Source: Hofstenia miamia (lineage: Eukaryota > Xenacoelomorpha > Acoela > Hofsteniidae). Taken from it: a stretch of 64,000 bases of DNA. A program made the position numbers and the translations under genes. The stretch lies in the NCBI GenBank assembly GCA_900660155.1, contig CABFPE010001059.1:81796-145795 (forward strand), read 5' to 3'. Below are positions 20,750 through 32,786 of the stretch, piece after piece; the stretch's first letter is position 1, and each line of letters starts with the position of its first letter. The notes beneath the pieces are model-generated. The model ran no database searches and had not been told where the DNA came from. It saw only the letters and a program-made list of their open reading frames with translations.

Positions 20750-23700
20750 CTAATTAAGGATGACCACTCTCTCTCCATGTACCATCTCGGCCGCCTTTTT
20801 GATTATCTCACTGGCTTCTTTCATTTCCCACGTAACGTTTTCGTACGCCTCATCTTTCGTAATTTTTAACACGACATCTTTCTCTGTTGTTAGCATCTTC
20901 TTGTGTCTTAGGAACGACGGGTTCTTTAGAGATTTAGCTATCGTACACATACTCCGTAATTCGTTTAACTTTTCGTTGAATATCTCGTAGTGTTTTCTGT
21001 AGAGTTTCATGCCCTTTATGGCTATCATTAATGTCATAATCGCGTCAATTCTACTGGTGTGTGCCAAATCTGGATGAATCGTCGTATTTGGGTAGAAGAA
21101 TTCATACGTTGATCGTAATGACTTTGAAATCGACGCTTCGTCATAGAATGCACTTATGTTCTCCAGTACTTCTTCCTCGGTGATGTTTTCCGGTTTATTC
21201 TTTCCTAATCTGACCATAGTGATAATTTCCACTCTCCTCATTACGTCGTAGTATCGATATTGTGAACTCCACAGTTCTCCCCACACAATGTCGTTGATTC
21301 CAGAGAATAATATCACAGTTTGTGTCGACCTTTTTTCGATTTCTGCTCGGACCTTCTTGATTTGTCTGCATATTGGTTCTCCTTCTCTATAGAGGTCGTA
21401 GGGTGTGACTTGCTTTTCTATAAAGACTCTTTCTTTATTGTCATTCTTTAACAAAATCTCTTTTGACTTCTTGTAACGATCGTCATTGACAATTCTTTCA
21501 GCTGCTTGTCTGCTATTGACGTATGTATTTTCCTCATGCCACATTGCTTTAATGGCTCTTTTGTCCTTTAGTCTCCAAGTTGGTAGTAGCATTGGTATGA
21601 AGATAGTCGGTGGTGGCGCGCATTTTAATATCGTTGTCAATGTTTTCTCTTCTATCGCCTCATATGTGCCTTGCATTTCTGCTGTTGTGGCCATGCCGAA
21701 TGTCGCGGGGCAATTGTTTTTTGACTTTTTAATATTTTCCCAGAAAGTATCTGTTAGACCATTCTTCATCAAATTCTGGGCAGTCTCAGGCTTTATTATC
21801 ATTTTCGACGTAATACATTCTATGTCCACTGCAATCTGGTTTTGTGGCTCCAATAGTTCATCTATCTCTTGTCTAGTAAATGCTTCTGTACAGAGAACTT
21901 TAATTAACGATTTGGTTTCTCTTTCATACACTTCTCCAAATATTCTTTGTACAATATTGTTTGTTCTTTCTTGTCGCACCGTGATTTCTACTAGTAGTCT
22001 CTTGTCGTCGGTGTCGACCCATGATAGTTCACTGGGCTCCTGTTCGCCCCACTTCTCGATATTAACTTTATCAATCACTCGTTGTGTATTCAGAGTTAAA
22101 GCTATGTCGGTGGACTGTAAGAGTTTTTCTTCCGGTAGCATTTCTTCTTTACATTTACTCACCATTTCAATAATTTCAATGGGGCAATTTTTTCCTCTTT
22201 CCTCATGGTTTCTGAGCGTTTGATAATTTTGGTATAAGCACACTGCGGATAATTTTTCAGATATTTTTTTATCTCTTTCGTGATCACCTCGTAAATTTTC
22301 TTTTCTTCTACCATTTTTATCGTCTGCACTGTTTCCGCATGCTCTCTTCTAATTAAATTCCTAGTCGTTAGCCACGGTTGGTTTTTAAGCGCTCTTAGTT
22401 TCGTGTTAGAGGTTGCGCCCCACGTGTGTTGTTGTACTAGCAACCTTGTGAAATGGTTCTCAAATCTTTGCTGTACTCTTTTCGTGGGAGACATCGGTAA
22501 AATCTCTACACTCTGCAACAACCACTGTTTAATGTTCGTCGGAATCAGCGCTACAGCTATTTCGAATTTTTTCTGTCTAGCTATCTGTCTCCGCTCCTTT
22601 CGCATCATAGGCAGTACCAACTTATCATTGTATGTTAGTGCGATCGTTAGTACCCAAATGGCTGTTCTGGCTCTGATCTCTGGGGCATTAATTTCTTCAA
22701 ACATTTGTGTTTTAAAGTTCCTTTTAGCCTCCATCTCATACGCTCTTCTGATTTCGTATAACGTAGCTTCAGTACTTTTATGATACTTTTTCGTGGGCGA
22801 TCTTATGTCTATCAATGGCCACTCTTCATGCGTAGGCTTTTCTGCTTTAATCTCCGACCATACTGTCGCTATCCTTTCCAAATGCTCAGGTGTTTGGTTC
22901 ATACTGCACTTTAGAAACAAGTTTCCAGTCTCTTCCAAATTTTCAGTTATCCCCAGCAGTTCCATAGTACGTGTTTGATAGTACATGTCGATAGCGATTT
23001 TAGGTTCCACCATGACTCTCTCCGCTGGGGCTATTTCATTAATTTGTAAGTCCATTTTTATCAGTTCAGATATTCTTCTTGTACCGTTGTCCAACGTGAA
23101 CAAATTATCTAGTTTGATTTCCAACTCTTTTATACATTTCGGCAATTCCTCTGATTTCTGTGTTACGATTATTATTACCCTCGTCTTCTGTTTCTTAGCT
23201 ATTTTGAGAGTTTCTTCAATATTAGTTTGAAGTCTTTTTGATTCTATTTCAGCGTCTTTTACAAAATAGACTATCGTCAGATGGTTCTTATCGAGGTTTA
23301 CTTGTTCACACTCGTTTACAATTTTGTCTTTATTCTTTACTAATTTCTGGACATCTTTCATTGTGAACTGTTCATCAAACGTGATATGGACTGTACTTTT
23401 GAAGTATGGTCTGTTGAATTGTTCCTTCATATCCTGCTTATATGCTATTATCGTATTGCAAGTTGGACGATTTTTCTTATCAATGACTATTGGGATTGCA
23501 TAACTTTCGTTTTCTTTTGTGGAAGTGCTGTTTTGTATTAGCCGTTTCGTTTCTGGCGATAGATTGTCGTAGGAATTATATCTCATCTTTCTGTTTGCTA
23601 TGAAATAGGGATGTATTCTATCTCGTCCTATTTTTGTCATGCGGCTCTCTCTCTCTTCCGATCGTGACGATTTTGTAGTTGTTGATGTTTGTCTGTACAA

Positions 23701-24381
23701 AAAAATTCCTGAGCTCGTTGTTGTGGGGATTGAACTCGTTGATGGTATCTGCGAAGTATCCATATCAGAGTCATCACTTATGGGTTGTGTATCCCAACTT
23801 CCCATAGCTACTGAAGTTATTTCCTCGCCGCCCTTTAATTGGCTTTGAGTACTCGTGGATGCTGTTTCCTCGCCGCCCTTTATTTGGCTTTGAGTACTTG
23901 TAGATGTTGAAGGGGAGTGTGCATAATTCGGTGTTTCCAACCTCACGCCCTTTAATTGGCGATCAGTATCTCGTTGATGGCCCTCATTTACCCGCCTGCC
24001 CGTTAATTGACATTTGGTAGAGGGTGATTTTTCTTTTATTGTCTCCATCCTCATACCCTTTATTCGGTAATCAGATTGAGGAGACCTCCTCCTTATTCTT
24101 CGTCGTTTGTTGGTAGGTGTCATCTGCTCCGTCGTCATACCCTTTATTTGGTAATCGGACTGTGGAGCTCTTCTTCTTACTCACCGTCTCTTGTTACTAG
24201 GTGGTGAATTCTCCATCGTCATGCCCTTTATTTGGCAATCGGATTGCGGAGATCTGGCTTTGTTAGTGGGGCTCGCTGATGTTCCCTCTGTCCTCACGCC
24301 CTTTATTTGACGATCGGTCTGCGGGGTCCTTCTCCTTCTTACTCTCCTCGATTTCAGCGGTGATCGTTCCGTTCGTTTCAT
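20750..24381 (-). pseudogene. ORF3 region, copy 1 (most complete in the array)
   Basis: This is family B ORF3, aligned with the family A ORF3 along its length. The N-terminal part has arginine clusters (RRVRRRR, RRRIRRR) and about eight repeats around Q-[IL]-K-G (for example DRQIKGVRTEG, DYRIKGMRMET, QSQLKGGEE), then a serine/threonine-rich stretch. Downstream are HPYFIANRKMRYNSYDNLSPET, the EEWPLIDIRSPTKKYHKS segment, and VILFSGINDIVWGELW near the C-terminus. The region overlaps the end of pol. It is broken at about two places and treated as a fossil. Function unknown. Confidence 0.8.
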
Positions 24382-27300
24382 TTTTCCTAAATTCAGTTAC
24401 TAAATTAATATCCCATATCTCTGGGTCATATTTTAATTTATTTTTAGCTGCCCTCTGGGGCATTATCCTTCTTTCAACTTCAGGTTCATCTCTCTCGGGT
24501 CTATATTCTTCTTGAAATTCTTCTTCGTGAACACTATCTAGATCGTCCATTTCGGCATATGTACCATCATCAACCTGTACAATTTTAAACTCTGCGTTTT
24601 TGTCAAGGGTTACTTGCTCTATGTTTACTGTTGCTCTTTTTAAATTCTGAAAATGTAATACTCGTCCGTCATTCAATTTATAGTTATTATTGGGTAGTGT
24701 TTGTATTACCGTGAATGGCCCTGACCACTGTGTTTTAAGTTTCCTTACTTGGTTCACGTCTTGTGTTCTCATAAGAGTGTATGCGTAAACTTTTTCCCCT
24801 ACCCTGTGTGGTTCGCCATATATCTTTTTATTGAAATTTCTCTCTTGCCTTATTGCCAATTTCTTTATATTATGACACATAGCTTCGTGGATTCCAGTTA
24901 TCTGGTCTTTTAATTTTCTTATGTAATCGTGATCCGGCTTCTCGGAGTATGCATGGTATTGCATTGACACCGGCGTTGCCGCCTCTCTTCCATACATTGC
25001 TTTGTATGGGGTTATTCCCGTTGTGGTATGTACCGATGTATTATAGAAATATTCAACTATTTCTAATACTTCTCTCCAATCTCTTCCTCCAATTCTCGAC
25101 GTTAACACTCTTATTAATTTTATCATTGTTCTGTTTAATCTTTCCACCGCTCCGTTGGCCTGTGGATGATATGCGGTTGTCTTCTCTGTTAATATCTCCA
25201 TTAGCTTGGTCATTTCTTCAAATAATTTACTTTCGAATTGAACACCTCTGTCAGATATTATTGTTTGCATTGGTCCGAATTTTAAGATCCACTCTTTTAT
25301 AATTTTATCTGCTACTACTTTTGCGGTTGTTGAATCTAGCGGTATCATTCGAGCGTATTTTGTGAAGTTGTCCACCAATACTAATATATACTGATAACCT
25401 TCATCGTCTTGAGACAATTTTTCCAAATCAACATGAATGATTTCATTAGGTGCTGTTGCCATAATTTTCTCAAGCGGTGCAACTTGTATCGGGAAGTGAC
25501 TCTTGTTATTTATAAGACATGTGTTACATTTATTGATCACATCTTCCACTGTTCTTCGAATGCTTGTGGTTATAAATCGAGCGTTAAAGGTGTTTTCCGT
25601 TTGTATAATACCCAAGTGTCCATTTTCGTGTATCTTCCTAACTAATTCCCTTTTGTAATATTCAGGGATCGCTATTCTTAGCGTCTTTCCTTCTATGTAC
25701 AGAAGTCCATTACTATTTAATTTCCATTTATACCGCTGAAAATAACTTTTAGCTTCTCTCGCCAGTGTCCAATCGTCATTGTTCATCTTATCTCTTATGT
25801 CTTTAAGTATCAAGTCACTTTTTTGTTTTTCGATTATATCTCTTTCTGATATCTCTTCCTTAATTGTGATTGGCATTATTGCATTCCCTTTTTTGTCTGT
25901 ATTGATTTCGGGTAGTTCTACATATTCATTATGTGACATGAAGTGAAACTTTTTCTTTTCGCCGTCGACCTTTTCTATATCTCGTTGATATTCGGGAAGC
26001 GCTGTCCAAAAGTCTGCGTTCTTATGTAACGTTCCTTTCCGATGTTCTATGTTAAATTTGAATTCATTTAAGTATTCAATCCATCGTGATACAATTGATG
26101 ATTTATCGCCTGAAAACTTTTTAAGCCATGCGAGCCCACTATTATCAGTTCTCACTTTAAATGTTTGTCCTATTAAAAAGTACCGAAATTTCTTTATACT
26201 TTCGACCAATGATAACATCTCCAATTTCGTTGATCCATAATTTTCTTCGCTTTGTTTTAACTTTCTACTAAAGAACTGTATCGGCACTTCCTTGCCGTCT
26301 TTGATTTGGCCCAAGCACGCCCCTATGGCAACATTACTTGCGTCGCAATCGAGAATAAATTCTTTATCATAATCCGGCGTATTTAATGAAGGCATTTGGC
26401 TTAACTCATTCTTTATGTTATCCAACTGTTCCTGTTCTCTCCACGTCCATTCGAAGACTTTATTCTTCTTTAGTAGTTCTGTCATTTTGCCGGTTTTATG
26501 GGCCACATTAGATATAAAAGAACCATAGTAGTTAATAAAACCCATAATTCTCTGTAGATCCTTTTTTGTTTTCGGGCTGTTAATATTCTGAATCATATCT
26601 CTGGCGTTGTTCTTCATCCGAATTTCTCCTTTCCGGATCTGCCTTCCCAAAAATACGACTTGTTCCTTTAAAATTTCACATTTCTTTCCATTTACTCGTA
26701 ACCCTGCTTTATACAGGATGTTTAGCGTTCTATCGAGTTTTTCAAAATGTTCTTCAATCGTTTCGCTCGCTATGAGTATGTCGTCTATGTACGCACTTAT
26801 CCCTTTTTCGACTTGTCTATTGTTCTGTTTTAGGACCTTCGTCACATATCTCTGGAATGTAGCCGGTGCATTACATAATCCGAAGGCCATGTACATCCAT
26901 TCGAATAGTCCATACGGTGTTATAATTGCCGTCTTTTCTATATCCGAAGGTTTCATTGGCACTTGCCAGTACGCCTTGCAAAGATCTATGCATGTATAGT
27001 ATTTGTTTTTACTGGCTTCATATATAATGTCTTCTATTCTCGGAAGTGGATATGCGTCCTTTTTCGTTATGTCGTTAAGCTTCCGGAAGTCTATGCAAAG
27101 TCTGTATTTCTCGCCTTGTTTTACAAACACCGTAGGCGCAGCATAAGGGCTTTCACTTGGCCTAATTATCTTATTATCAATAAGTTCATTTAATATGGTA
27201 TTGTAATGTTCTTTTAACTGTTCAGGAACTCTCCTGCATGGCAATCGTATTGGCTCCTCCGATGTGGTTATGATTTTATGCGTTTCTCCAACCGCTTTCC

Positions 27301-27682
27301 CCACACTTATTTCTCCATAATTAAAAATTTTTCCATGTCTTTTAAGTATTGTTATCAGTTGTTTTCTCTCTTCTGCGCTTAGGTGCTGATACTCCTCTTC
27401 GCTTATTTCTGGTATTTGGTACTCCTTGTTTTCTTCCTGAATCAAGTTTATTACCTTTTCCACCATTTTTTTCTCGGTTCTAACTTTTTTCCCTTTTAAC
27501 TTCAACGTGTCCTTTTTTATATTGACTGTATGGTTAGTTGCATTTAACATTGGTATTACGCCTCTGCCATTCTTTACCACACACAAACTTGATGGTATGG
27601 AAATTTTCTTTGTATTTATGCCTTTCTGATCATAAATCATAACTTCAGATGTGATCTCACTCTCCGTTTCTATTTGGCACAT
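24263..27682 (-). CDS. pol: pol (RT-RNase H-integrase part), copy 1
   Basis: The 1,139-codon frame starts in the protease-RT linker (MCQIETESEITSEVMIYD) and runs through RT (YRLCIDFRKLN, AYIDDILIASE), RNase H (LDCDASNVAIG), the integrase zinc finger (HENGH to CNTC), the DDE core (VHVDLEKL, SDRGVQFES, GAVERLNR) and the GPF segment (TQWSGPFTV). The protease domain found in copy 6 is not part of this frame. The RT-integrase segment looks whole. It overlaps the start of ORF3. Confidence 0.85.
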   Translation of the reverse strand: MCQIETESEITSEVMIYDQKGINTKKISIPSSLCVVKNGRGVIPMLNATNHTVNIKKDTLKLKGKKVRTEKKMVEKVINLIQEENKEYQIPEISEEEYQHLSAEERKQLITILKRHGKIFNYGEISVGKAVGETHKIITTSEEPIRLPCRRVPEQLKEHYNTILNELIDNKIIRPSESPYAAPTVFVKQGEKYRLCIDFRKLNDITKKDAYPLPRIEDIIYEASKNKYYTCIDLCKAYWQVPMKPSDIEKTAIITPYGLFEWMYMAFGLCNAPATFQRYVTKVLKQNNRQVEKGISAYIDDILIASETIEEHFEKLDRTLNILYKAGLRVNGKKCEILKEQVVFLGRQIRKGEIRMKNNARDMIQNINSPKTKKDLQRIMGFINYYGSFISNVAHKTGKMTELLKKNKVFEWTWREQEQLDNIKNELSQMPSLNTPDYDKEFILDCDASNVAIGACLGQIKDGKEVPIQFFSRKLKQSEENYGSTKLEMLSLVESIKKFRYFLIGQTFKVRTDNSGLAWLKKFSGDKSSIVSRWIEYLNEFKFNIEHRKGTLHKNADFWTALPEYQRDIEKVDGEKKKFHFMSHNEYVELPEINTDKKGNAIMPITIKEEISERDIIEKQKSDLILKDIRDKMNNDDWTLAREAKSYFQRYKWKLNSNGLLYIEGKTLRIAIPEYYKRELVRKIHENGHLGIIQTENTFNARFITTSIRRTVEDVINKCNTCLINNKSHFPIQVAPLEKIMATAPNEIIHVDLEKLSQDDEGYQYILVLVDNFTKYARMIPLDSTTAKVVADKIIKEWILKFGPMQTIISDRGVQFESKLFEEMTKLMEILTEKTTAYHPQANGAVERLNRTMIKLIRVLTSRIGGRDWREVLEIVEYFYNTSVHTTTGITPYKAMYGREAATPVSMQYHAYSEKPDHDYIRKLKDQITGIHEAMCHNIKKLAIRQERNFNKKIYGEPHRVGEKVYAYTLMRTQDVNQVRKLKTQWSGPFTVIQTLPNNNYKLNDGRVLHFQNLKRATVNIEQVTLDKNAEFKIVQVDDGTYAEMDDLDSVHEEEFQEEYRPERDEPEVERRIMPQRAAKNKLKYDPEIWDINLVTEFRKNETNGTITAEIEESKKEKDPADRSSNKGREDRGNISEPH

Positions 27683-27778
27683 CTTCCAGTTATTAGGTAG
27701 AATTTTCTCATTTTCCGTTAACCAAAATTCTATAGTTCCTGTTTCTTGCTCTTCTCCACACGTAGTTATCGTTTCCTC

Positions 27779-28537
27779 TTATATCGGCTTTGTATCCGTT
27801 GTGGTCTTACATTTCTCTTTCACTTGTTTCGTTATATTAACGACCAATTTTTCAACGAACTCGTCCTCTGTTTGACAGTTTTTATATATTTCGGACTGTG
27901 TTTCTTCTCCAGGTACACTTTCGCTTAGTTTCTCTGGTTCTCGTACTATAATGTTTTTGATCACTTTGACACTATTTTCTTTTTCTTTCTCTGTTTCGTC
28001 ATTTATTAGTGTTGACAATCGAATTTTATCTTTTAACTCATCTATTTGTAGTTGCTTTAGAATATTGTCTTCTCTCAAATTCGCGTTCTCTTCATGCATT
28101 TGGGTGATCATCTGCTTTAGATTTTCACTCTCCATTTTTATTTCCTTATTCGCTTCTACTAGTTTTTCGATTTGTTTTTGGAAGACATTTCTTTGCTCTG
28201 TTAGTCTAGAGCTAGTGTCCTGCGTGATTTCTTCGATACGTTTGTCTTTATCAGCATTCGCTAATTCTACTTCAAACATTCTTTGAGTTAAATTCTCTAT
28301 TTGTAGCATTAGTTCATGCCGTTCGTTATTATTATCCTGTATTACTTTTCTTAATTCAATGATCGACATTGCTGTACCTTCGTCTTCTTGCAATGCCACC
28401 TCTGTTGGGGAATTTTGACTTTCAGGGGATGTGTTGACAACCGCCGGGGTTGTTTGGTTTTGGGGTGTCCTTTGGGTTTTGGCTTTCGTTCTTTGCTTTT
28501 TTCTTGAATTCACCATTTTATTACTTACTAGAGGCAA
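27779..28537 (-). pseudogene. gag: gag N-terminal region, copy 1
   Basis: Basic start (MVNSRKKQRTKAKTQRTPQNQ) followed by a long coiled-coil region (LMLQIENLTQRMFEVELANADKDK onwards). The capsid and zinc-knuckle portions seen in copy 6 are not present, so this is a partial gag. The methionine of MVNS is the start shared by all copies. Confidence 0.8.
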
Positions 28538-28757
28538 TTGTATTTGGGTCCCTTACCCGTTTTTGTACTCCTGGTTTTTTTTCGTCTTTTTGCTTGTTTC
28601 CTCTTCGTTCTTGAGCGAGAAGAAACAACTATCTTAACCCACTCATAAGTTCGTAGTAGAATTCTTGTTCGTAAGTCTCCATACACTTTCTTTGACTATC
28701 ACGCCATCTGTTTTCTCTCCTTGGTGCACGCTCTTTGAGCGCCTGTCACGGTCGCCA

Positions 28758-30066
28758 TGTAGAATCATGCCAACTCGACATGAGGGTGCTATTTAGAGAA
28801 AGCTATTACTTTTCTTAGATTAACCACGAATCCGAGTTGACACTTTTCCGTTTTCTCTCCTGTGCAATAAGTGTGTGTTTCATTAAACTAATTTAATCTG
28901 CAAGAGCCTTTGTAGCTACTTAATTAACTCAACTTATTTAGGTACAGCAGAGAACTTGGAAGACAGGATCAACACTCAATAGTAGACGTGCAACTCCAGG
29001 AACGCACTCGCCAGCTGCATCTTACCAATGGAACTGTTGATGTGAGATAGAGAGCAATACTGGAATGGCATTGTGAATAGCGAACTCAGTGTAAATGGAA
29101 TGGCAACTACTTAGTAATTTAGTGCATTGATTGTTTTTGTTATTACGAACTAGTGCAATAAACGAAGTGGTGCAACCGTTCGGCTGTAATAGCTTATTAT
29201 GAGTCCCTACATTTAATAACCCTACATATAGATAAATAAATAATAGCCCTTTATACATGTAAACAATCAATGCCGCCAGCAAGAAACAAGAACTGTAAGT
29301 CGGCCGAAGGTCTCCCTTAGGTAATCTTGAGCAACATGTAACAACTATTAAAATTACTATATGTAATAAGATATCAAGATACAATCGTAATAAATATCTA
29401 AGTACATCCAATGCGAAATCATCCATCATCCTGGAACATTGTAAAGATAGTAACAAATAACTAGAGTTCATCAGTAATATAATCAACATGTAAGACTCGT
29501 AGGTCGCGATAACTCTATCAGACAAGCAACGACAATTAGGAAAGCTATAACGGCAAAAAATCGGACAAGCATCCATAACCTTAGAGTACAGTGTTAACTG
29601 GGGTTGGGGAACCACCATACAGTTACCCTAGTTAATATACGTTTAGCTTTCCATTTAAATATACAAAATGACCTGACAATAGAAAACGAATCCAAAGTAG
29701 ATTTGCCCATCAATAGTTACATCTAATTCATTATATTTATAGCACTTTGGTGATAAACAACTAAATACTCGACAAGTACCTGTTAATCTTTCTTGTTGAC
29801 AGTTTTTCCCTCGCTTTAATATTTCTGCTAATTTTACGCAACGTCAGCTTTAATTTGACTATGCTGTTTGACCATCTTTAGTTTTGTCAAATACCGTCGA
29901 GTATAATTTTAGATAATATTACACAAAACGTTTACAAAGTGAAAATAATCAATCCTATCATGATTTACAATTTAATCATTATAATCAATAATAAATTTAG
30001 TCTTTGTTTCCATATCCTTTTCCTCTCATCTTGACCAATCATGATAGAATGATGGATTATGCCACA
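28758..30066 (-). repeat. LTR L2 (1,309 bp), shared by copies 1 and 2
   Basis: Flanked by the copy 1 primer-binding site on the left (28742-28757) and the copy 2 polypurine complement on the right (30067-30076), so it serves both. TATA box on the - strand at 29741-29734. The right end reads ATGCCACA rather than ATGTCACA. Confidence 0.9.
29022..29618 (-). CDS. LTR-encoded membrane-like ORF in L2 (198 aa)
   Basis: Same length and frame as in L1, starting MVVPQPQLTLYSKVMDACP. Differences from L1 cluster in the hydrophilic N-terminal third and the first hydrophobic stretch; the C-terminal 90 residues are nearly identical. The start is 116 bases downstream of the TATA box at 29741-29734. Confidence 0.55.
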   Translation of the reverse strand: MVVPQPQLTLYSKVMDACPIFCRYSFPNCRCLSDRVIATYESYMLIILLMNSSYLLLSLQCSRMMDDFALDVLRYLLRLYLDILLHIVILIVVTCCSRLPKGDLRPTYSSCFLLAALIVYMYKGLLFIYLYVGLLNVGTHNKLLQPNGCTTSFIALVRNNKNNQCTKLLSSCHSIYTEFAIHNAIPVLLSISHQQFHW

Positions 30067-30083
30067 CTCCCCCTCCAGCATAG

Positions 30084-31907
30084 CTAATTAAGGATGACCA
30101 CTCTCTCTCCATGTACCATCTCGGCCGCCTTTTTAATTATCTCATTGGCTTCTTTCATCTCCCACGTAACGTTTTCATACGCCTCATCTTTCGTAATTTT
30201 TAATACGACATCTTTCTCTGTTGTTAGCATTTTCTTGTGTCTTAAGAACGACGGGTTCTTTAGAGATTTAGCTATCGTACACATACTCCGTAATTCGTTT
30301 AATTTTTCGTTGAATATATTGTAGTGTTTCCTGTATAGTTTCATGCCCTTTATGGCTATCATCAATGTCATAATCGCGTCAATTCTACTGGTGTGCGCCA
30401 AATCTGGATGAATTGTCGTATTAGGGTAGAAAAATTCATACGTTGATCGTAATGACTTTGAAATCGACGCTTTGTCGTAGAATGCACTAATATTTTCCAG
30501 TACTTCTTCTTCGGTGATGTTTTCCAGTTCGTTCTTTCCTAATCTGACCATGGTGATAATTTCTACTCTCCTCATTACGTCGTAGTATCGATATTGTGAA
30601 CTCCAAAGTTCTCCCCACACAATGTCGTTGATCCCAGAGAATAATATCACAGTTTATGTTGACCTTTTTTCAATTTCTGCTCGGACCTTCTTGATTTGTC
30701 TGCATATTGGTTCTCCTTCTCTATAGAGGTCATAAGGTGTAACTTGCCCTTCTATAAAGACTCTTTCTTTATTATCATTCTTTAGTAAGATCTCTTTTGA
30801 CTTCTTGTAACGATCGTCATTGACTATTCTTTCGGCTGCTTGTCTGCTGTTGACGTATGTATTTTCTTCATGCCACATTGCTTTAATGGCTCTCTTGTCC
30901 TTTAGTCTCCAAGTTGGTAGCAGCATCGATATAAAGATTGTCGGTGGTGGCGCGCATTTTAATATTGTTGTCATTGTGTTTTCCTCTATGGCCTCGTATG
31001 TACCTTGCATTTCTGCCGTTGTGGCCATGCCAAATGTTGCAGGATAATTGTTCTTAGACTTTTTGATATTTTCCCAGAAAGTATCTGTTAGACCATTCTT
31101 CATTAAGTTCTGGGCCGTCTCAGGCTTTATTATGATTTTCGACGTAATACATTCTATGTCCACTGCAATCTGGTTTTGTGGTTCCAATAGTTCATCTATC
31201 TCTTGCCTAGTAAATGCTTCGGTACAGAGAACTTTAATTAATGATTTAGTTTCTCTTTCGTATACTTCTCCAAATATTCTCTGTACAATATTGTTTGTCC
31301 TTTCTCGTCGCACCGTGATTTCTACTAGTAGTCTTTCGTCATTGGTGTCGACCCATGATAGTTCACTGGGCTCCTGTTCGCCCCATTTCTCCAGATTAAC
31401 TTTATCGATTACTCGTTGTGTATTTGGAGTTAAAGCTATGTTGGTAGACTGTAAGAGTTTTTCTTCCAGTAACATTTCTTCTTTACTTTTACTCACCATC
31501 TCAATAATTTCGATGGGGCAATTTTTTCCCTCTTTCCGCATAGTTTCTGAGCGTTTGATGATTTTGGTATAAGCACACTGAGGGTAATCCTTCAGATATT
31601 TTCTTATCTCTTTTGTGATTACCTCATGAATTTTCTTTTCTTCCACCATTTTTGTCGTCTGCAACATTTCCGCATGTTCTCTTCTAATCAAGTTCCTGGT
31701 CGTTAGCCACAGTTGATTTTTAAGCGCTCTTAGTTTCGTGTTAGAGGTTGCGCCCCACATATATTTCTTTGTTTCGTCCGTTAGAATATCGATCTCACTT
31801 GGACATATCCCCGTTTTGTTTGCTAGTTCTATTATGCTGGGCCTTCCCAATGTATGTTGCTGTACTAACAAACTTGTAATGTGTTTCTCCAATCGCTTTC
31901 CCCACAC
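30084..31907 (-). pseudogene. ORF3 C-terminal region, copy 2
   Basis: Runs from the HTLGRPSIIELANKTGICPSE segment through KKYMWGATSNTKL, FTRQEIDELLEPQNQIAVDIECIT, PTWRLKDKRAIKAMWHEENTYVN and FSGINDIVWGELW to HGERVVILN, the usual C-terminus just before the polypurine tract. The N-terminal repeat region is absent in this short form. Confidence 0.8.
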
Positions 31908-32754
31908 TTATTTCTCCATAGTTAAAAATTTTTCCATGCCTTTTAAGTATTGTTATTAGTTGTTTTCTCTCTTCTGCGCTTAGGTGCTGGTACTCATCTT
32001 CGCATATTTCTGGTATTTGGTACTCCTTGTTTTCTTCCTGAATCAAGTTTATTACCTTTTCCACCATTTTTTTCTCGGTTCTAACTTTTTTTCCTTTTAA
32101 CCTCAACGTGTCTTTTTTGATATTGACTGTGTGGTTGGTTGCATTTAACATTGGTATTACACCTCTGCCCTTCTTTAGTACACACAAGCTCGATGGTATG
32201 GAAATTTTCTTTGTATTTATGCCTTTCTGATCATAAATCATAACTTCAGACGTGATCTCACTCTCCGTTTCTATTTGGCACATCTTCCAGTTATTCGGTA
32301 GAATTTTCTCATTTTCCGTTAACCGAAATTCTATAGTTTCTGTCTCTTGCTCTTCTCCAAACGTGGTTATCGTTTCCTCTTGTACGGATATAGTCCTGTT
32401 TGTGTAGTCAATTATACATTTGTTATCCATCAAGAAATCATTTCCTAATATTACTTCATAAGGAAGTGCATTTTTTTCGGTGTCTATTACTGTGAATGTT
32501 TGCGAGAATGTGGTGTTAGCAATTCTCATCGGTACTTCCAATATTTTCCCTTTTGTATCGATGTAATGTCCTGAAGCATTGAGTAATCTGCTATTTTCTT
32601 TTTCCAACTTTTTCTTATCAATTCCTATCCTTGCCGCACATTCGTCGGTAATGATGGATATTACCGCTCCCGTATCAATGGTTGCTTTAACCATCACTCC
32701 ATTTATGACGACCGTGATTGTATTTGTCTTAATCAGGTCCGTTACAATCAACAC
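31795..32754 (-). pseudogene. pro: Protease and linker region, copy 2
   Basis: Starts MLIVTDLIKTNTITVVINGV. It contains the catalytic IDTGAVIS motif (DTG at residues 27-29) and VILGNDFLMDN, then the protease-RT linker up to the start of RT (FNYGEISVGKAIGET). No RT catalytic domain follows. The protease domain itself looks whole. Confidence 0.8.
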
Positions 32755-32786
32755 GGGTGCACGTTTTTCTGGAGGCGGCGCTCCAT

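Larger units (their letters stand above)
20733..28757 (-). mobile_element. Family B copy 1, internal region
   Basis: Internal region between L1 and L2, 8,025 bp. The primer-binding site is at 28742-28757 and the polypurine tract at 20733-20742. Parts: gag N-terminal region (27779-28537), RT-RNase H-integrase ORF (24263-27682) and ORF3 (20750-24381). The copy is broken, with about three breaks, but retains a complete-looking RT-to-integrase segment and the longest ORF3 of the array. Confidence 0.85.

Noticed and set aside
22403-22783. Numerous + strand ORFs of 60-245 codons opposite family B genes
   Set aside because: They are hydrophobic, serine- and phenylalanine-rich translations of the antisense of gag, pol and ORF3, and they recur only because the copies repeat.
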